Shown piece after piece: positions 32,555 to 40,712 of a stretch of DNA of 64,000 nucleotides. Source of the stretch: an uncultured Eubacteriales bacterium (GTDB lineage Bacteria; Bacillota; Clostridia; Peptostreptococcales; Anaerovoracaceae); the NCBI GenBank assembly GCA_900542295.1, contig UQNJ01000013.1:1-64000 (forward strand), written 5' to 3'. The notes under the pieces are model-generated. The model did no database searches. It saw only the letters and a list, made by a program, of their open reading frames with translations, and was not told the origin of the DNA. Position 1 is the stretch's first letter, and every line of letters starts with the position of its first letter. The translations under genes and the position numbers were made by a program.

Positions 32555-35320
32555 ATGGGTTTTATGGAAAAAATCCTTGGTGATATGAATACCAAGGAAG
32601 TAAAAAAAGTGGAAAAAATAGCCGACAAGGTTATGGCACTGGAAAATGATATGTCATCCCTGACTGACGATCAGCTCAGAGAAAAGACTGCTGAGTTTAA
32701 GGAGAGAGTTAAAGGAGGAGAAAGCCTTGACGATATTCTGCCTGAAGCTTTTGCTGTATGCCGTGAGGGTGCATGGAGAAGCGTAGGCATGAAACATTTC
32801 AGAGTTCAGGTTATAGGTGGTATCGTTCTTCATCAGGGAAGAATTGCAGAAATGAAAACCGGTGAAGGTAAAACTTTGGTGGCAACTCTTGCAGCATACC
32901 TCAATGCTCTTGAGGGTAAAGGTGTTCATGTAGTTACAGTAAACGATTATCTGGCCAAGCGTGACGCAGAGTGGATGGGTAAAATATACACATTCCTCGG
33001 GCTGACAGTGGGCTGTGTAGTACATGGACTCAAAGACCATGAAAAAAAAGCGGCTTACGCTGCCGATATTACTTACGGAACAAACAACGAGTTCGGGTTT
33101 GATTACTTGCGTGACAATATGGTCACATATAAGGAACAGCTTTCGCAGAGAGAACTGAATTTTGCCATAGTAGACGAAGTGGACTCCATTCTTGTGGATG
33201 AAGCCAGAACGCCGCTTATAATTTCAGGAAGAGGCGATGCCTCCACCGACTTGTACAAGAAAGCCGACCTGTGTGTAAGGAGACTTAAGGAAGAAGAAGA
33301 TTTTACAATAGAAGAAAAAGAAAAGAAGGTAACGCTGACTGAAGACGGTATAGCCAAGTGCGAAAAATTCTTCGGCATAGAAAACTTAGGCGACCCGGAA
33401 AACATGGAGTACAACCACCATGTTATTCAGGCTCTCAAGGCCAGAAACATAATGAAGCGAGATGTGGACTATATCGTTAAAGATGGAGAAATAATCATCG
33501 TAGATGAGTTTACTGGCAGATTCATGTTCGGAAGAAGATACAGCAACGGTCTGCATCAGGCTATAGAGGCAAAAGAAGGTGTGCTTGTACGCTCCGAATC
33601 AAAGACTCTTGCAACCATAACGCTGCAAAATTATTTCCGTATGTACAATAAGCTTGCGGGAATGACAGGTACGGCAAAGACTGAGGAAGAAGAATTCCGT
33701 GAAATTTACAACATGGATGTAGTTGTAATACCGACCAATAAGCCTATTGCCCGTCAGGACCTTGACGATGCAATATATGCGTCATTAAATGCAAAGTTCA
33801 AAGCCATAATAGAAAGAATTGCGGAAGTTCATGCTACAGGACAGCCTGTCCTTGTAGGTACGATTTCGATAGAAAATTCAGAACTCCTCAGTGCAATGCT
33901 CAGAAAAAGAGGAGTAAAGCATAATGTACTTAACGCAAAGCAGCACGAAAAGGAAGCTCAGATAATAGCAGAAGCCGGAAGACTTGGGGCAGTTACTATT
34001 GCCACCAACATGGCAGGAAGAGGTACTGACATTATTTTAGGAGGTAATCCTGAGTTTGAAGCAAAGCGTGAAATGGAAAAGCTTGAGTATTCTCAGGAAC
34101 AGATTTCTTTTGCAACAAGTTTTGTAAGCAGCACAGATCCTGTAATGAATGATGCAAGAAATGTGTTCAAGGAGCTTCTTACAAAGTACAGCGAAGAAAG
34201 AAAAGAAGAGCAGGAGAAAGTAAGAGAACTTGGCGGGCTTTGCATAATAGGTACGGAAAGGCATGAGTCAAGACGTATAGACAATCAGCTGAGAGGTAGA
34301 GCAGGTCGTCAGGGCGATCCGGGACAGACACAGTTCTTTATTTCTCTGGAAGATGATTTAATGAGACTTTTCGGAGGCGAGAAAATTCAGGGTCTCATGA
34401 ACAAGATGGGTATGAGCGAGGAAGCAATAGCTGCCGGAATGCTTTCCAAGAGTATAGAAAATGCTCAGAAAAAGGTGGAAAGCAGAAACTTTGAAATAAG
34501 AAAGTATGTGCTTCAGTATGACAATGTTATGAATAAACAGCGTGAAGTTATATATGACCAACGCCGTAAGGTTCTCTTCGGAGATGATATAAAGGATTAT
34601 ATTATGGAGATGATGGAGGATCTTGTCAGAACTACTGTACAGCCTGTGACTATAGCAAGCAAGTATCCGGAGGAATGGGATATTGATATGCTAAACGAAA
34701 ATCTGAAGCAGATAACGGGGTCTTTTGAGGGGCTTATTTACTCCGATGAGGAAAAGCTTGCATTGAAGGAAGAGCAGCTCACTGAAGACGCTTTGAAAAT
34801 ATTCCGTGATATGTATAAGGCTAAGGAAAATGAAATCGGCGATGAGCGTATGCGTGACGTGGAGAAAATGATTCTGCTGAGGGTTGTAGACAATCACTGG
34901 ATGGAACATATAGACGCCATGGATGACCTTAAGCAGGGAATAGGCTTGAGGGCTCTCGGTCAGATCAATCCTGCCAATGCATATGCCTCAGAGGGTTTTG
35001 ATATGTTTGAGGCCATGGTTGCGGAAATCAGAGAAGAAGCAGTTAGATACTGCTATAATGTAACTCTGAGAACAGGCATTGAAAGGCGACAGGTTATGTC
35101 GGGAGGACAGGAAAGAAAGGACGATTTTGTCGATAACGGATCGGCCGGACAGCAGTCTGCCGGCGGAAGAATGCCTAAGCAGGCGCCTAAACCTGAGGAA
35201 CCTAAGAAACCGGAGACTTTCAGAAGAGAGAGTCCTAAGGTTGGCCGCAACGACCCATGCCCGTGCGGATCAGGTAAAAAATACAAAAACTGCTGCATGA
35301 AAAAGGATATGGAGCAGTAA
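32555..35320 (+). CDS. secA: Preprotein translocase ATPase SecA
   Basis: A 921-residue DEAD-like motor that pushes preproteins through SecYEG. Walker A MKTGEGKT (near 105), DEVDSILVDEART (near 210), IGTERHESRRIDNQLRGRAGRQGDPG (near 570) and the C-terminal zinc-binding SEC-C motif CPCGSGKKYKNCC (near 905) are all present, as is a P/K-rich linker before it. Full length for a SecA1. Ribosome site AAAGGGGAAATA. Confidence 0.97.
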   Translation: MGFMEKILGDMNTKEVKKVEKIADKVMALENDMSSLTDDQLREKTAEFKERVKGGESLDDILPEAFAVCREGAWRSVGMKHFRVQVIGGIVLHQGRIAEMKTGEGKTLVATLAAYLNALEGKGVHVVTVNDYLAKRDAEWMGKIYTFLGLTVGCVVHGLKDHEKKAAYAADITYGTNNEFGFDYLRDNMVTYKEQLSQRELNFAIVDEVDSILVDEARTPLIISGRGDASTDLYKKADLCVRRLKEEEDFTIEEKEKKVTLTEDGIAKCEKFFGIENLGDPENMEYNHHVIQALKARNIMKRDVDYIVKDGEIIIVDEFTGRFMFGRRYSNGLHQAIEAKEGVLVRSESKTLATITLQNYFRMYNKLAGMTGTAKTEEEEFREIYNMDVVVIPTNKPIARQDLDDAIYASLNAKFKAIIERIAEVHATGQPVLVGTISIENSELLSAMLRKRGVKHNVLNAKQHEKEAQIIAEAGRLGAVTIATNMAGRGTDIILGGNPEFEAKREMEKLEYSQEQISFATSFVSSTDPVMNDARNVFKELLTKYSEERKEEQEKVRELGGLCIIGTERHESRRIDNQLRGRAGRQGDPGQTQFFISLEDDLMRLFGGEKIQGLMNKMGMSEEAIAAGMLSKSIENAQKKVESRNFEIRKYVLQYDNVMNKQREVIYDQRRKVLFGDDIKDYIMEMMEDLVRTTVQPVTIASKYPEEWDIDMLNENLKQITGSFEGLIYSDEEKLALKEEQLTEDALKIFRDMYKAKENEIGDERMRDVEKMILLRVVDNHWMEHIDAMDDLKQGIGLRALGQINPANAYASEGFDMFEAMVAEIREEAVRYCYNVTLRTGIERRQVMSGGQERKDDFVDNGSAGQQSAGGRMPKQAPKPEEPKKPETFRRESPKVGRNDPCPCGSGKKYKNCCMKKDMEQ

Positions 35321-35334
35321 ATTTTGAATATTTC

Positions 35335-35376
35335 AAACCCATGCAAGGCTCGTGAGAGCATATTGCATGGGTTTTT
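35335..35376 (+). terminator. Terminator after secA
   Basis: AAACCCATGCAA and TTGCATGGGTTT form a perfect 12-bp stem with a 16-nt loop, followed by a short T-run. Confidence 0.82.
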
Positions 35377-35421
35377 GATTGTGAGATTTCTGCAAAAATC
35401 TTGTATACATTTAAAAGACCA

Positions 35422-35450
35422 TTGACAAAGGAATAAAAATGTATTATTGT
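35422..35450 (+). promoter_or_regulatory. Promoter of the GntR-ABC operon
   Basis: TTGACA (35422-35427) and TATTGT (35445-35450) are 17 nt apart. The -10 box lies within the left arm of a perfect inverted repeat. Confidence 0.7.
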
Positions 35451-35476
35451 ACTAATTAAATAATACAATAATACAT
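35439..35476. promoter_or_regulatory. Operator-like perfect inverted repeat
   Basis: ATGTATTATTGTA and TACAATAATACAT are perfect 13-bp arms separated by 12 nt, covering the -10 box and start region of the operon promoter. Adjacent to a GntR/YtrA-type regulator, it is the likely site for its own repression. Confidence 0.7.
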
Positions 35477-35523
35477 GTGGAAAGGAAATAATACCACATA
35501 GAAACAACGGGAGGTGAAAGGTT

Positions 35524-35949
35524 TTGGATAAGAGACTTGAGGGGAATCTTCCCATATATGTTCAGATTATGAACAAGATAAGGGAGAGTATAGCTTCCGG
35601 AGAGCTCGGACCGGGAGACAGGGTAGCCTCTGTAAGAGAGTTGGCAGCAGATTTTGAGGTAAATCCCAACACTATGCAGAGAGCGTTGACAGAACTGGAG
35701 AGAGAAAAGCTGCTTGAGTCTGAAAGGACTCAAGGCAGGTATGTGACTTCTGATAAAGCTGCAATAGAGGGGCTTAGAAGAAATATCGCCAATGAAGCGG
35801 CGGATAAATTCAGGGCAGAGATGGCAGCTTTAGGATTCACTGAAGAAGAAATGCTGGATTTTTTTCTAAGACGGCTCCGTGAGACGGAAGCAGAAGAAAG
35901 AAAAAACGGAGCCGCATTTGGATCAGTTGACGAAAAGCAGGTGGGGTAA
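35524..35949 (+). CDS. GntR-family (YtrA-type) regulator
   Basis: A 141-residue regulator with a winged helix-turn-helix (residues about 10-75: GDRVASVRELAADFEVNPNTMQRAL then REKLLESERTQGRYV) and a short C-terminal helical part with no ligand domain, as in the YtrA subfamily. The start is TTG, chosen because GGGAGGTGAAAGG lies just upstream. These proteins usually repress the ABC operon they head, here through the inverted repeat at 35439-35476. They often respond to cell-envelope stress. Confidence 0.86.
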   Translation: MDKRLEGNLPIYVQIMNKIRESIASGELGPGDRVASVRELAADFEVNPNTMQRALTELEREKLLESERTQGRYVTSDKAAIEGLRRNIANEAADKFRAEMAALGFTEEEMLDFFLRRLRETEAEERKNGAAFGSVDEKQVG

Positions 35950-36711
35950 ATGAAAGAAGTAATTGATACCGGCAAGGAGAACAGGAAAAATTTAAAATTG
36001 GTAGGTGAACCGGTAATGGTACGTATTGAAAATCTAAGCAAGTTTTTCAATACTAAAAGGGCTCTTGACGGAATAAATCTTGAGCTTCCCAAAGGCAGGA
36101 TAATAGGACTTTTGGGACCGAACGGAAGCGGTAAAAGTACATTGCTTAGGATAATGGCAGGATTCTGTGCTGATTATGAGGGCAGCGTGCTGATTGACGA
36201 GAAGAGTCCGGGAACGGCGGAGAGCCGTGCGGAAGTTGCCTATCTTCCGGACAGAGACGGTCTGCCGGAAAATTTGACTGTTGAAGAGATTATAAGTATA
36301 TATAAAGAGTTTTTTGCAGATTTCGATGAATTAAAATGCAGAGAGCTTCTTGAGAATTTTAACATCAGCGAAAATGCAACGACTAAAGAAATGTCAAAAG
36401 GGGTTATAGATAAATTGCAGATTTCAATGCTGATGTCAAGAAAAGCAAAGCTGTATCTTCTTGATGAGCCCATAGGCGGAGTCGATGTGGAAGCGAGAAA
36501 ACTTGTGCTGGATCTTATTTTAGAAAATTTCAACCCTGAGGGCACTATGCTGATTGCAACACATCTTGTAAGAGATATAGAAAGACTGTTTGATTCGGCA
36601 ATAGTCCTAAAGGATGGCAGAGTTGCGGTATATGACGACAGTGATACGATACGGGAAGCATACGGCGGAACTTTGGAGGATGCTCTTATAAGTATATTTA
36701 AAGGAGAGTAG
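35950..36711 (+). CDS. ABC transporter ATP-binding protein
   Basis: A 253-residue ATPase: Walker A LLGPNGSGKSTLLRI near residue 55, a degenerate signature EMSKGVIDKLQ near 150 in place of LSGGQ, Walker B LYLLDEPIGGVD near 172 and switch His ATHLVRD. The signature form is common in YtrB-like exporters. The ATG at 35950 overlaps the regulator end; a second ATG at 36016 also has a plausible ribosome site (GGTAGGTGAA) and would remove 22 residues not found in typical ATPases, so the true start is uncertain. Confidence 0.88.
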   Translation: MKEVIDTGKENRKNLKLVGEPVMVRIENLSKFFNTKRALDGINLELPKGRIIGLLGPNGSGKSTLLRIMAGFCADYEGSVLIDEKSPGTAESRAEVAYLPDRDGLPENLTVEEIISIYKEFFADFDELKCRELLENFNISENATTKEMSKGVIDKLQISMLMSRKAKLYLLDEPIGGVDVEARKLVLDLILENFNPEGTMLIATHLVRDIERLFDSAIVLKDGRVAVYDDSDTIREAYGGTLEDALISIFKGE

Positions 36712-36713
36712 CC

Positions 36714-37970
36714 ATGATAAAGGTTTTGATTAAGAGTAAATATTTTAAAATTTTATTTCTTGTAATTGTGGTGGCGATGCTTGTTCTTGCAGGGTCAAGC
36801 CGGATGCTGACAGGAAGAATGAACCTTCCTGATGAAAGCCTTGAGAAACTTAAATCACAAGGGATAGATGTGGTTCTCTCTTTTGGGGAATATAGAGAGT
36901 TGAAGCTGATTGACGGTGATGACAATCTTGCTGCCGGTAAAAACAATGATGGAATATGGGAGCTTATAGATCTTGAGACAAGAAAAACGGCTGTTCTGGA
37001 TGGCATTGATTATGTGGATGAGGGCGGCAGAGATATGGTAGTTCTGAAAGCGGATAAAGGCTATATAGCCGCAGATACAGACAGGCTTTTGAAAAAAGGC
37101 CAGCTGACCGATAAAGGGATTATCGAAAGGTGTGAAGATGCTTACTCTATGCGATATGACAGAGATGGGAAGTATGTGCTGGTTGAAGAGGAGAATTCAT
37201 ATCGCATTATTTCTTCAGACGGCAACATATTGTATGAGAACAATGATTGCGACAGAGCTTTTCCATCAATGAAATCAGGATATGTAGTAGAAGAAAAACA
37301 AGGGATACAGCGAATAATAAATATATACACAGGTGAAATCGCATGTGAGCTTGAGCCTCATGAAACTATAGAAAGATACTGCGCAGGCAGATGGATTGTA
37401 GGAGTACCTGAAGACCCGAATGCAGCATTCTTGAGAATGAACTTTTATATTCTTAATGACGATTTCACAAAGAATGAAGAGGTTGGAGAATTCTCTTATT
37501 ACGAGGGATATGAAAAGTATATCTATGTTCAGAAAGAAGGGTCTATGTTTGTCGATGAAGATGGTGAAGTCGTCTATCGCTGTGAGAATGACAGCAACCG
37601 GAATGCTTTCATAGGTGCAGCCGGTAATGTGACCTTTTTCAGAAGTGAGTCCTATGGTTATGTTAAATATGCAGATTTCAAAAATGGAGGATTGGAAAAC
37701 GCAAAAGAGTACAAAGAGCTTTGCTTTATGGACTTTGAAGATGGGTCTGCGCTGACTGCAAGGCACAAGGACGGGGGATACGGCAGCATAGAGGAAGCTT
37801 CTGTCGAAAGTCTTAAAAACGATTATAAATACGGATTCAAAGACAGCGGATTTAACGACTTGACCGGATTTATATTTGACAAAGCATATAAAAGCGAAAA
37901 CGGATATGCTGTTGTCATTAAAGGGATGAAATATGCACTCATTGATTTGAAGGGGGCGGTTTCGAGATGA
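36714..37970 (+). CDS. Membrane-anchored hypothetical protein, repeat-containing
   Basis: A 418-residue protein with one N-terminal transmembrane helix (residues about 10-30) and a long extracytoplasmic part made of repeated short strands (for example NNDGIWELIDLETRKTAVLD, KGYIAADTDRLL, EKQGIQRIINIYTGEI), reminiscent of WG-repeat or propeller-like proteins. I do not recognise the family with certainty. It lies between the ATPase and two membrane subunits (3-nt gap and 4-nt overlap), so it is probably a fixed part of this ABC system, perhaps an external sensor. Confidence 0.6.
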   Translation: MIKVLIKSKYFKILFLVIVVAMLVLAGSSRMLTGRMNLPDESLEKLKSQGIDVVLSFGEYRELKLIDGDDNLAAGKNNDGIWELIDLETRKTAVLDGIDYVDEGGRDMVVLKADKGYIAADTDRLLKKGQLTDKGIIERCEDAYSMRYDRDGKYVLVEEENSYRIISSDGNILYENNDCDRAFPSMKSGYVVEEKQGIQRIINIYTGEIACELEPHETIERYCAGRWIVGVPEDPNAAFLRMNFYILNDDFTKNEEVGEFSYYEGYEKYIYVQKEGSMFVDEDGEVVYRCENDSNRNAFIGAAGNVTFFRSESYGYVKYADFKNGGLENAKEYKELCFMDFEDGSALTARHKDGGYGSIEEASVESLKNDYKYGFKDSGFNDLTGFIFDKAYKSENGYAVVIKGMKYALIDLKGAVSR

Positions 37971-38710
37971 TAGATAAATATATCAAGCTTAATCTTAAAA
38001 TGATAGGCGGTGAAATAGGTGCGGCGGCGGTTATGGCTCTGGCAAGCCTTTTGTGCCTTGCAAATATTTTGCTGGCATTCATAATAATATTGATTCCGAC
38101 GATTGCTCTGCTTGTGGTTATGAGGGCATATAAAAAACTGTTTTGGGACTGTATTTACGGCAAGAGCGCCTATTTGTACAATTCGCTTCCTGTGAATACG
38201 GAAGAAATTGTGGCGGGAAAGCTGTTTGCTGCGTGGATTATGCTTCTTGCATACAATTTAGCGTCGGTTTTTACAATTCTTATATTGATCTTTGCCGGAG
38301 ATGGGATGTTTTCAATGATAACAGATGTTATGAGCAACAGCAGAACTACATTGGTAGGTGTAATTACAGGGGCAGTTGATGTGAATATGATGCAGTTTGT
38401 ACTTCCTGTAGAACTTCTGAAAGCTGTTACCGGTGCGGCAGTCGGAGCAGCAATAATATTTTTCGGTGTTGTGTTTGCCAATTCTCGAAAGGGAAATGCC
38501 AGCAAATCTGTAAGAGTCTTTGTGGCGATAATATTGTGTATAGTGCTTTCCGTAGTGCTGACTGACGGTATAGGCACAATAACTGCCCGTCTTGGAATTG
38601 ATTATTCCGTATGGCTGTCTTTACTGCAATGTATTGTAAATGTGGTGTCAGTTGAGATACTTTTTAAAGGAATTGTTAATCTTCTGAACAAATATTATCT
38701 TCTTCAATGA
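37967..38710 (+). CDS. ABC transporter membrane subunit
   Basis: A 247-residue integral membrane protein with about six helices. It shares the segment KSAYLYNSLPVNTEEIVAGKL with the next gene's RSAYFYQSVPVSLNMSLAVKT, so the two are related subunits. With the upstream ATPase they would form an exporter of unknown substrate. The ATG overlaps the previous gene by 4 nt. Confidence 0.72.
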   Translation: MIDKYIKLNLKMIGGEIGAAAVMALASLLCLANILLAFIIILIPTIALLVVMRAYKKLFWDCIYGKSAYLYNSLPVNTEEIVAGKLFAAWIMLLAYNLASVFTILILIFAGDGMFSMITDVMSNSRTTLVGVITGAVDVNMMQFVLPVELLKAVTGAAVGAAIIFFGVVFANSRKGNASKSVRVFVAIILCIVLSVVLTDGIGTITARLGIDYSVWLSLLQCIVNVVSVEILFKGIVNLLNKYYLLQ

Positions 38711-38736
38711 CAGCGTCGCAAACAGGGGGTGATTTC

Positions 38737-39348
38737 GTGGGGAATAATATATTAAAGAAATATATATCAATGAATATAAAGTGCGCCGGCTGGCTTCTTC
38801 ACGGAGCTGTTGCCTGCGGACTTGCCGCTGTGGTATTTGATCCAAGGTTCTCTGTAGTGGGAGCAGTAATGCTGGCAGGGGTGATGAAAAGGCTTTATAT
38901 TGACACCTTTTACAAAAGGTCAGCATATTTCTACCAGAGCGTTCCTGTTTCACTTAACATGTCGCTGGCGGTTAAAACGGCAATTTGCAGTTATGCGGGA
39001 TTCTTTGTTATTCTGGGAATGAGGGCACAGTCTTTTAGGCTTATGGATTGTGTAGCTGCTGCGGTATTGTCTACGCTTTTGCTTGCTGTTATGACGGCGT
39101 CAGTAAGCTTTGCAGTTATAAGCATGGACTGCGTAAACAGGCGTGAAGGAAAGGGGAAAGCCATGATAAGCGGATGTGCTGTAATGTGCGTTCTGATATT
39201 TGCCGTCAAGTTTATAGAGAATGGCATGACAGGAGCTTTTGGAAACTCAGCGGCTTCGCAGGCAGCTGTGATAATATTCGCTTTGATAATAACGCTTATA
39301 GCAGTAATCACCGATATAAGAACTATAAATAAAAATTATATCGTATAA
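38737..39348 (+). CDS. ABC transporter membrane subunit (paralogue of previous)
   Basis: About 203 residues with five to six hydrophobic helices and the SAY-Y-S-PV motif shared with the preceding gene. The GTG at 38737 is chosen because AGGGGGTG precedes it; an ATG at 38707 overlaps the previous stop by 4 nt and would add ten polar residues. It ends the operon before a terminator at 39384. Confidence 0.68.
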   Translation: MGNNILKKYISMNIKCAGWLLHGAVACGLAAVVFDPRFSVVGAVMLAGVMKRLYIDTFYKRSAYFYQSVPVSLNMSLAVKTAICSYAGFFVILGMRAQSFRLMDCVAAAVLSTLLLAVMTASVSFAVISMDCVNRREGKGKAMISGCAVMCVLIFAVKFIENGMTGAFGNSAASQAAVIIFALIITLIAVITDIRTINKNYIV

Positions 39349-39383
39349 AGGTTTCGGCGGATAAATAAAGAATGTGGTTAAGA

Positions 39384-39430
39384 AAACATATCCGGACCGT
39401 GCAGGCTATGCAGGTTCCGGGTATGTTTTT
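39384..39430 (+). terminator. Terminator of the GntR-ABC operon
   Basis: AACATATCCGGACC pairs imperfectly with GGTTCCGGGTATGTT around a loop that is itself partly paired, followed by a T-run. Confidence 0.7.
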
Positions 39431-39607
39431 ATGTTTTCGGAATTTGCTTAACCGGAAGCAGGCGGCGGCACAGAGATAAATTTCAGCAGGTCTCTATTTG
39501 TCTAAAACATTGAAACTCCAAAGAATTTAGTGTATAATAAAAAGTCAACGGCTGCGCATATGCAAAGTAATATTTTTGCAGCTATTCTGAGAAAAGGAGT
39601 GAGACTT

Positions 39608-40709
39608 ATGATACAGCTTGATAATGTAAAAGCTTCCCTTCCTGAGATGAAGGCCACACTTAAAGAAGTCGGTGACTCTCTTTGACCTGCCTAAGATTGA
39701 AGCGGAGTTGGAAAGAAGCAGCAGAGAAATAGAACAAGAGGATTTTTGGAGTAATCTGGAATATGCTCAGAAAATCATGAAAGAAAAAAAGTCAATGGAA
39801 AACACCTTGGACGGGTACAATGATTTGAAAAAAACTCTTGAGGATATAGAAGAACTTACAGAAATGGCAGAAGCAGAAGATGATGAGGCGATGGCATCGG
39901 AAATACAAAGCATGTTTGACGGTTTGCAGGAGGAGCTTGAAGCGATGAGAGTAAAAACCTTGCTGACCGGAAAGTATGACGGCTGCGGTGCAATCATATC
40001 AATACATGCAGGTACGGGAGGCGTGGACGCCATGGACTGGGCATCAATGTTGCTGAGGATGTACACAAGATGGTGCGAGAAAAAAGGATATTCCCTTAAG
40101 CTTATAGATTTACAGGATGATACGGAAGCCGGAATCAAGAGTGCAACACTTATAGTTGAAGGAGAGAACGCATACGGATATCTTAAAAATGAAAAGGGAG
40201 TACATCGGCTTGTGCGAATTTCACCGTTCAATGCCGCAGGCAAGAGGCAGACGTCATTTGCTCAGCTTGAGGTGGTTCCCGAAATAGAAGAAGACCTTTC
40301 GGTGGAAATAGATCCGGAAGATCTTAGGATAGATACCTACAGGAGCAGTGGAGCAGGCGGACAGCATGTCAACAAAACTGATTCTGCAATACGGATTACC
40401 CATTTGCCGACAAATATAGTAGTTACATGCCAAAATGAACGAAGCCAGCATCAGAATAAGGAAACGGCCATGAAAATTCTCATGTCCAAGTTGGCTGAAC
40501 TAAAAGAAGAAGAGCACAAGGAAAATCTTAAAGAACTTAAGGGGGATTATTCCATGAATACATGGGGTTCACAGATACGTTCTTATGTTTTTCAGCCCTA
40601 CACTATGGTTAAAGATCACAGGACAGGTGCGGAAACATCAAATGTAGGGGCTGTAATTGACGGGGACCTTGACTATTTTATAAACGAAAAACTCAAATAT
40701 AAGGAATAA
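39608..40709 (+). CDS. prfB: Peptide chain release factor 2, programmed +1 frameshift
   Basis: RF2 terminates translation at UGA and UAA. The gene starts at ATG 39608 (ribosome site AAAGGAGTG), runs 25 codons to an in-frame TGA at 39683-39685 inside CTTTGAC, then continues in the +1 frame from GAC (39684). The joined protein is 25 + 341 residues. The GGQ peptidyl-release motif (SSGAGGQHVNKT) lies near residue 250. The slip sequence CTT TGA C with GGTGA upstream is the classical RF2 autoregulatory site. It is not a pseudogene: slippage restores the full protein when RF2 is scarce. Confidence 0.95.
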
Positions 40710-40712
40710 CAT

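Noticed and set aside
35950..36711. ABC ATPase as inactive because its signature is MSKGVIDKLQ
   Set aside because: This variant signature is usual in YtrB-like ATPases, and Walker A, Walker B and the switch His are intact.
39608..39685. prfB as a broken gene because of an in-frame TGA
   Set aside because: The TGA is in CTTTGAC at codon 26, the conserved RF2 programmed frameshift site; the downstream frame is intact.
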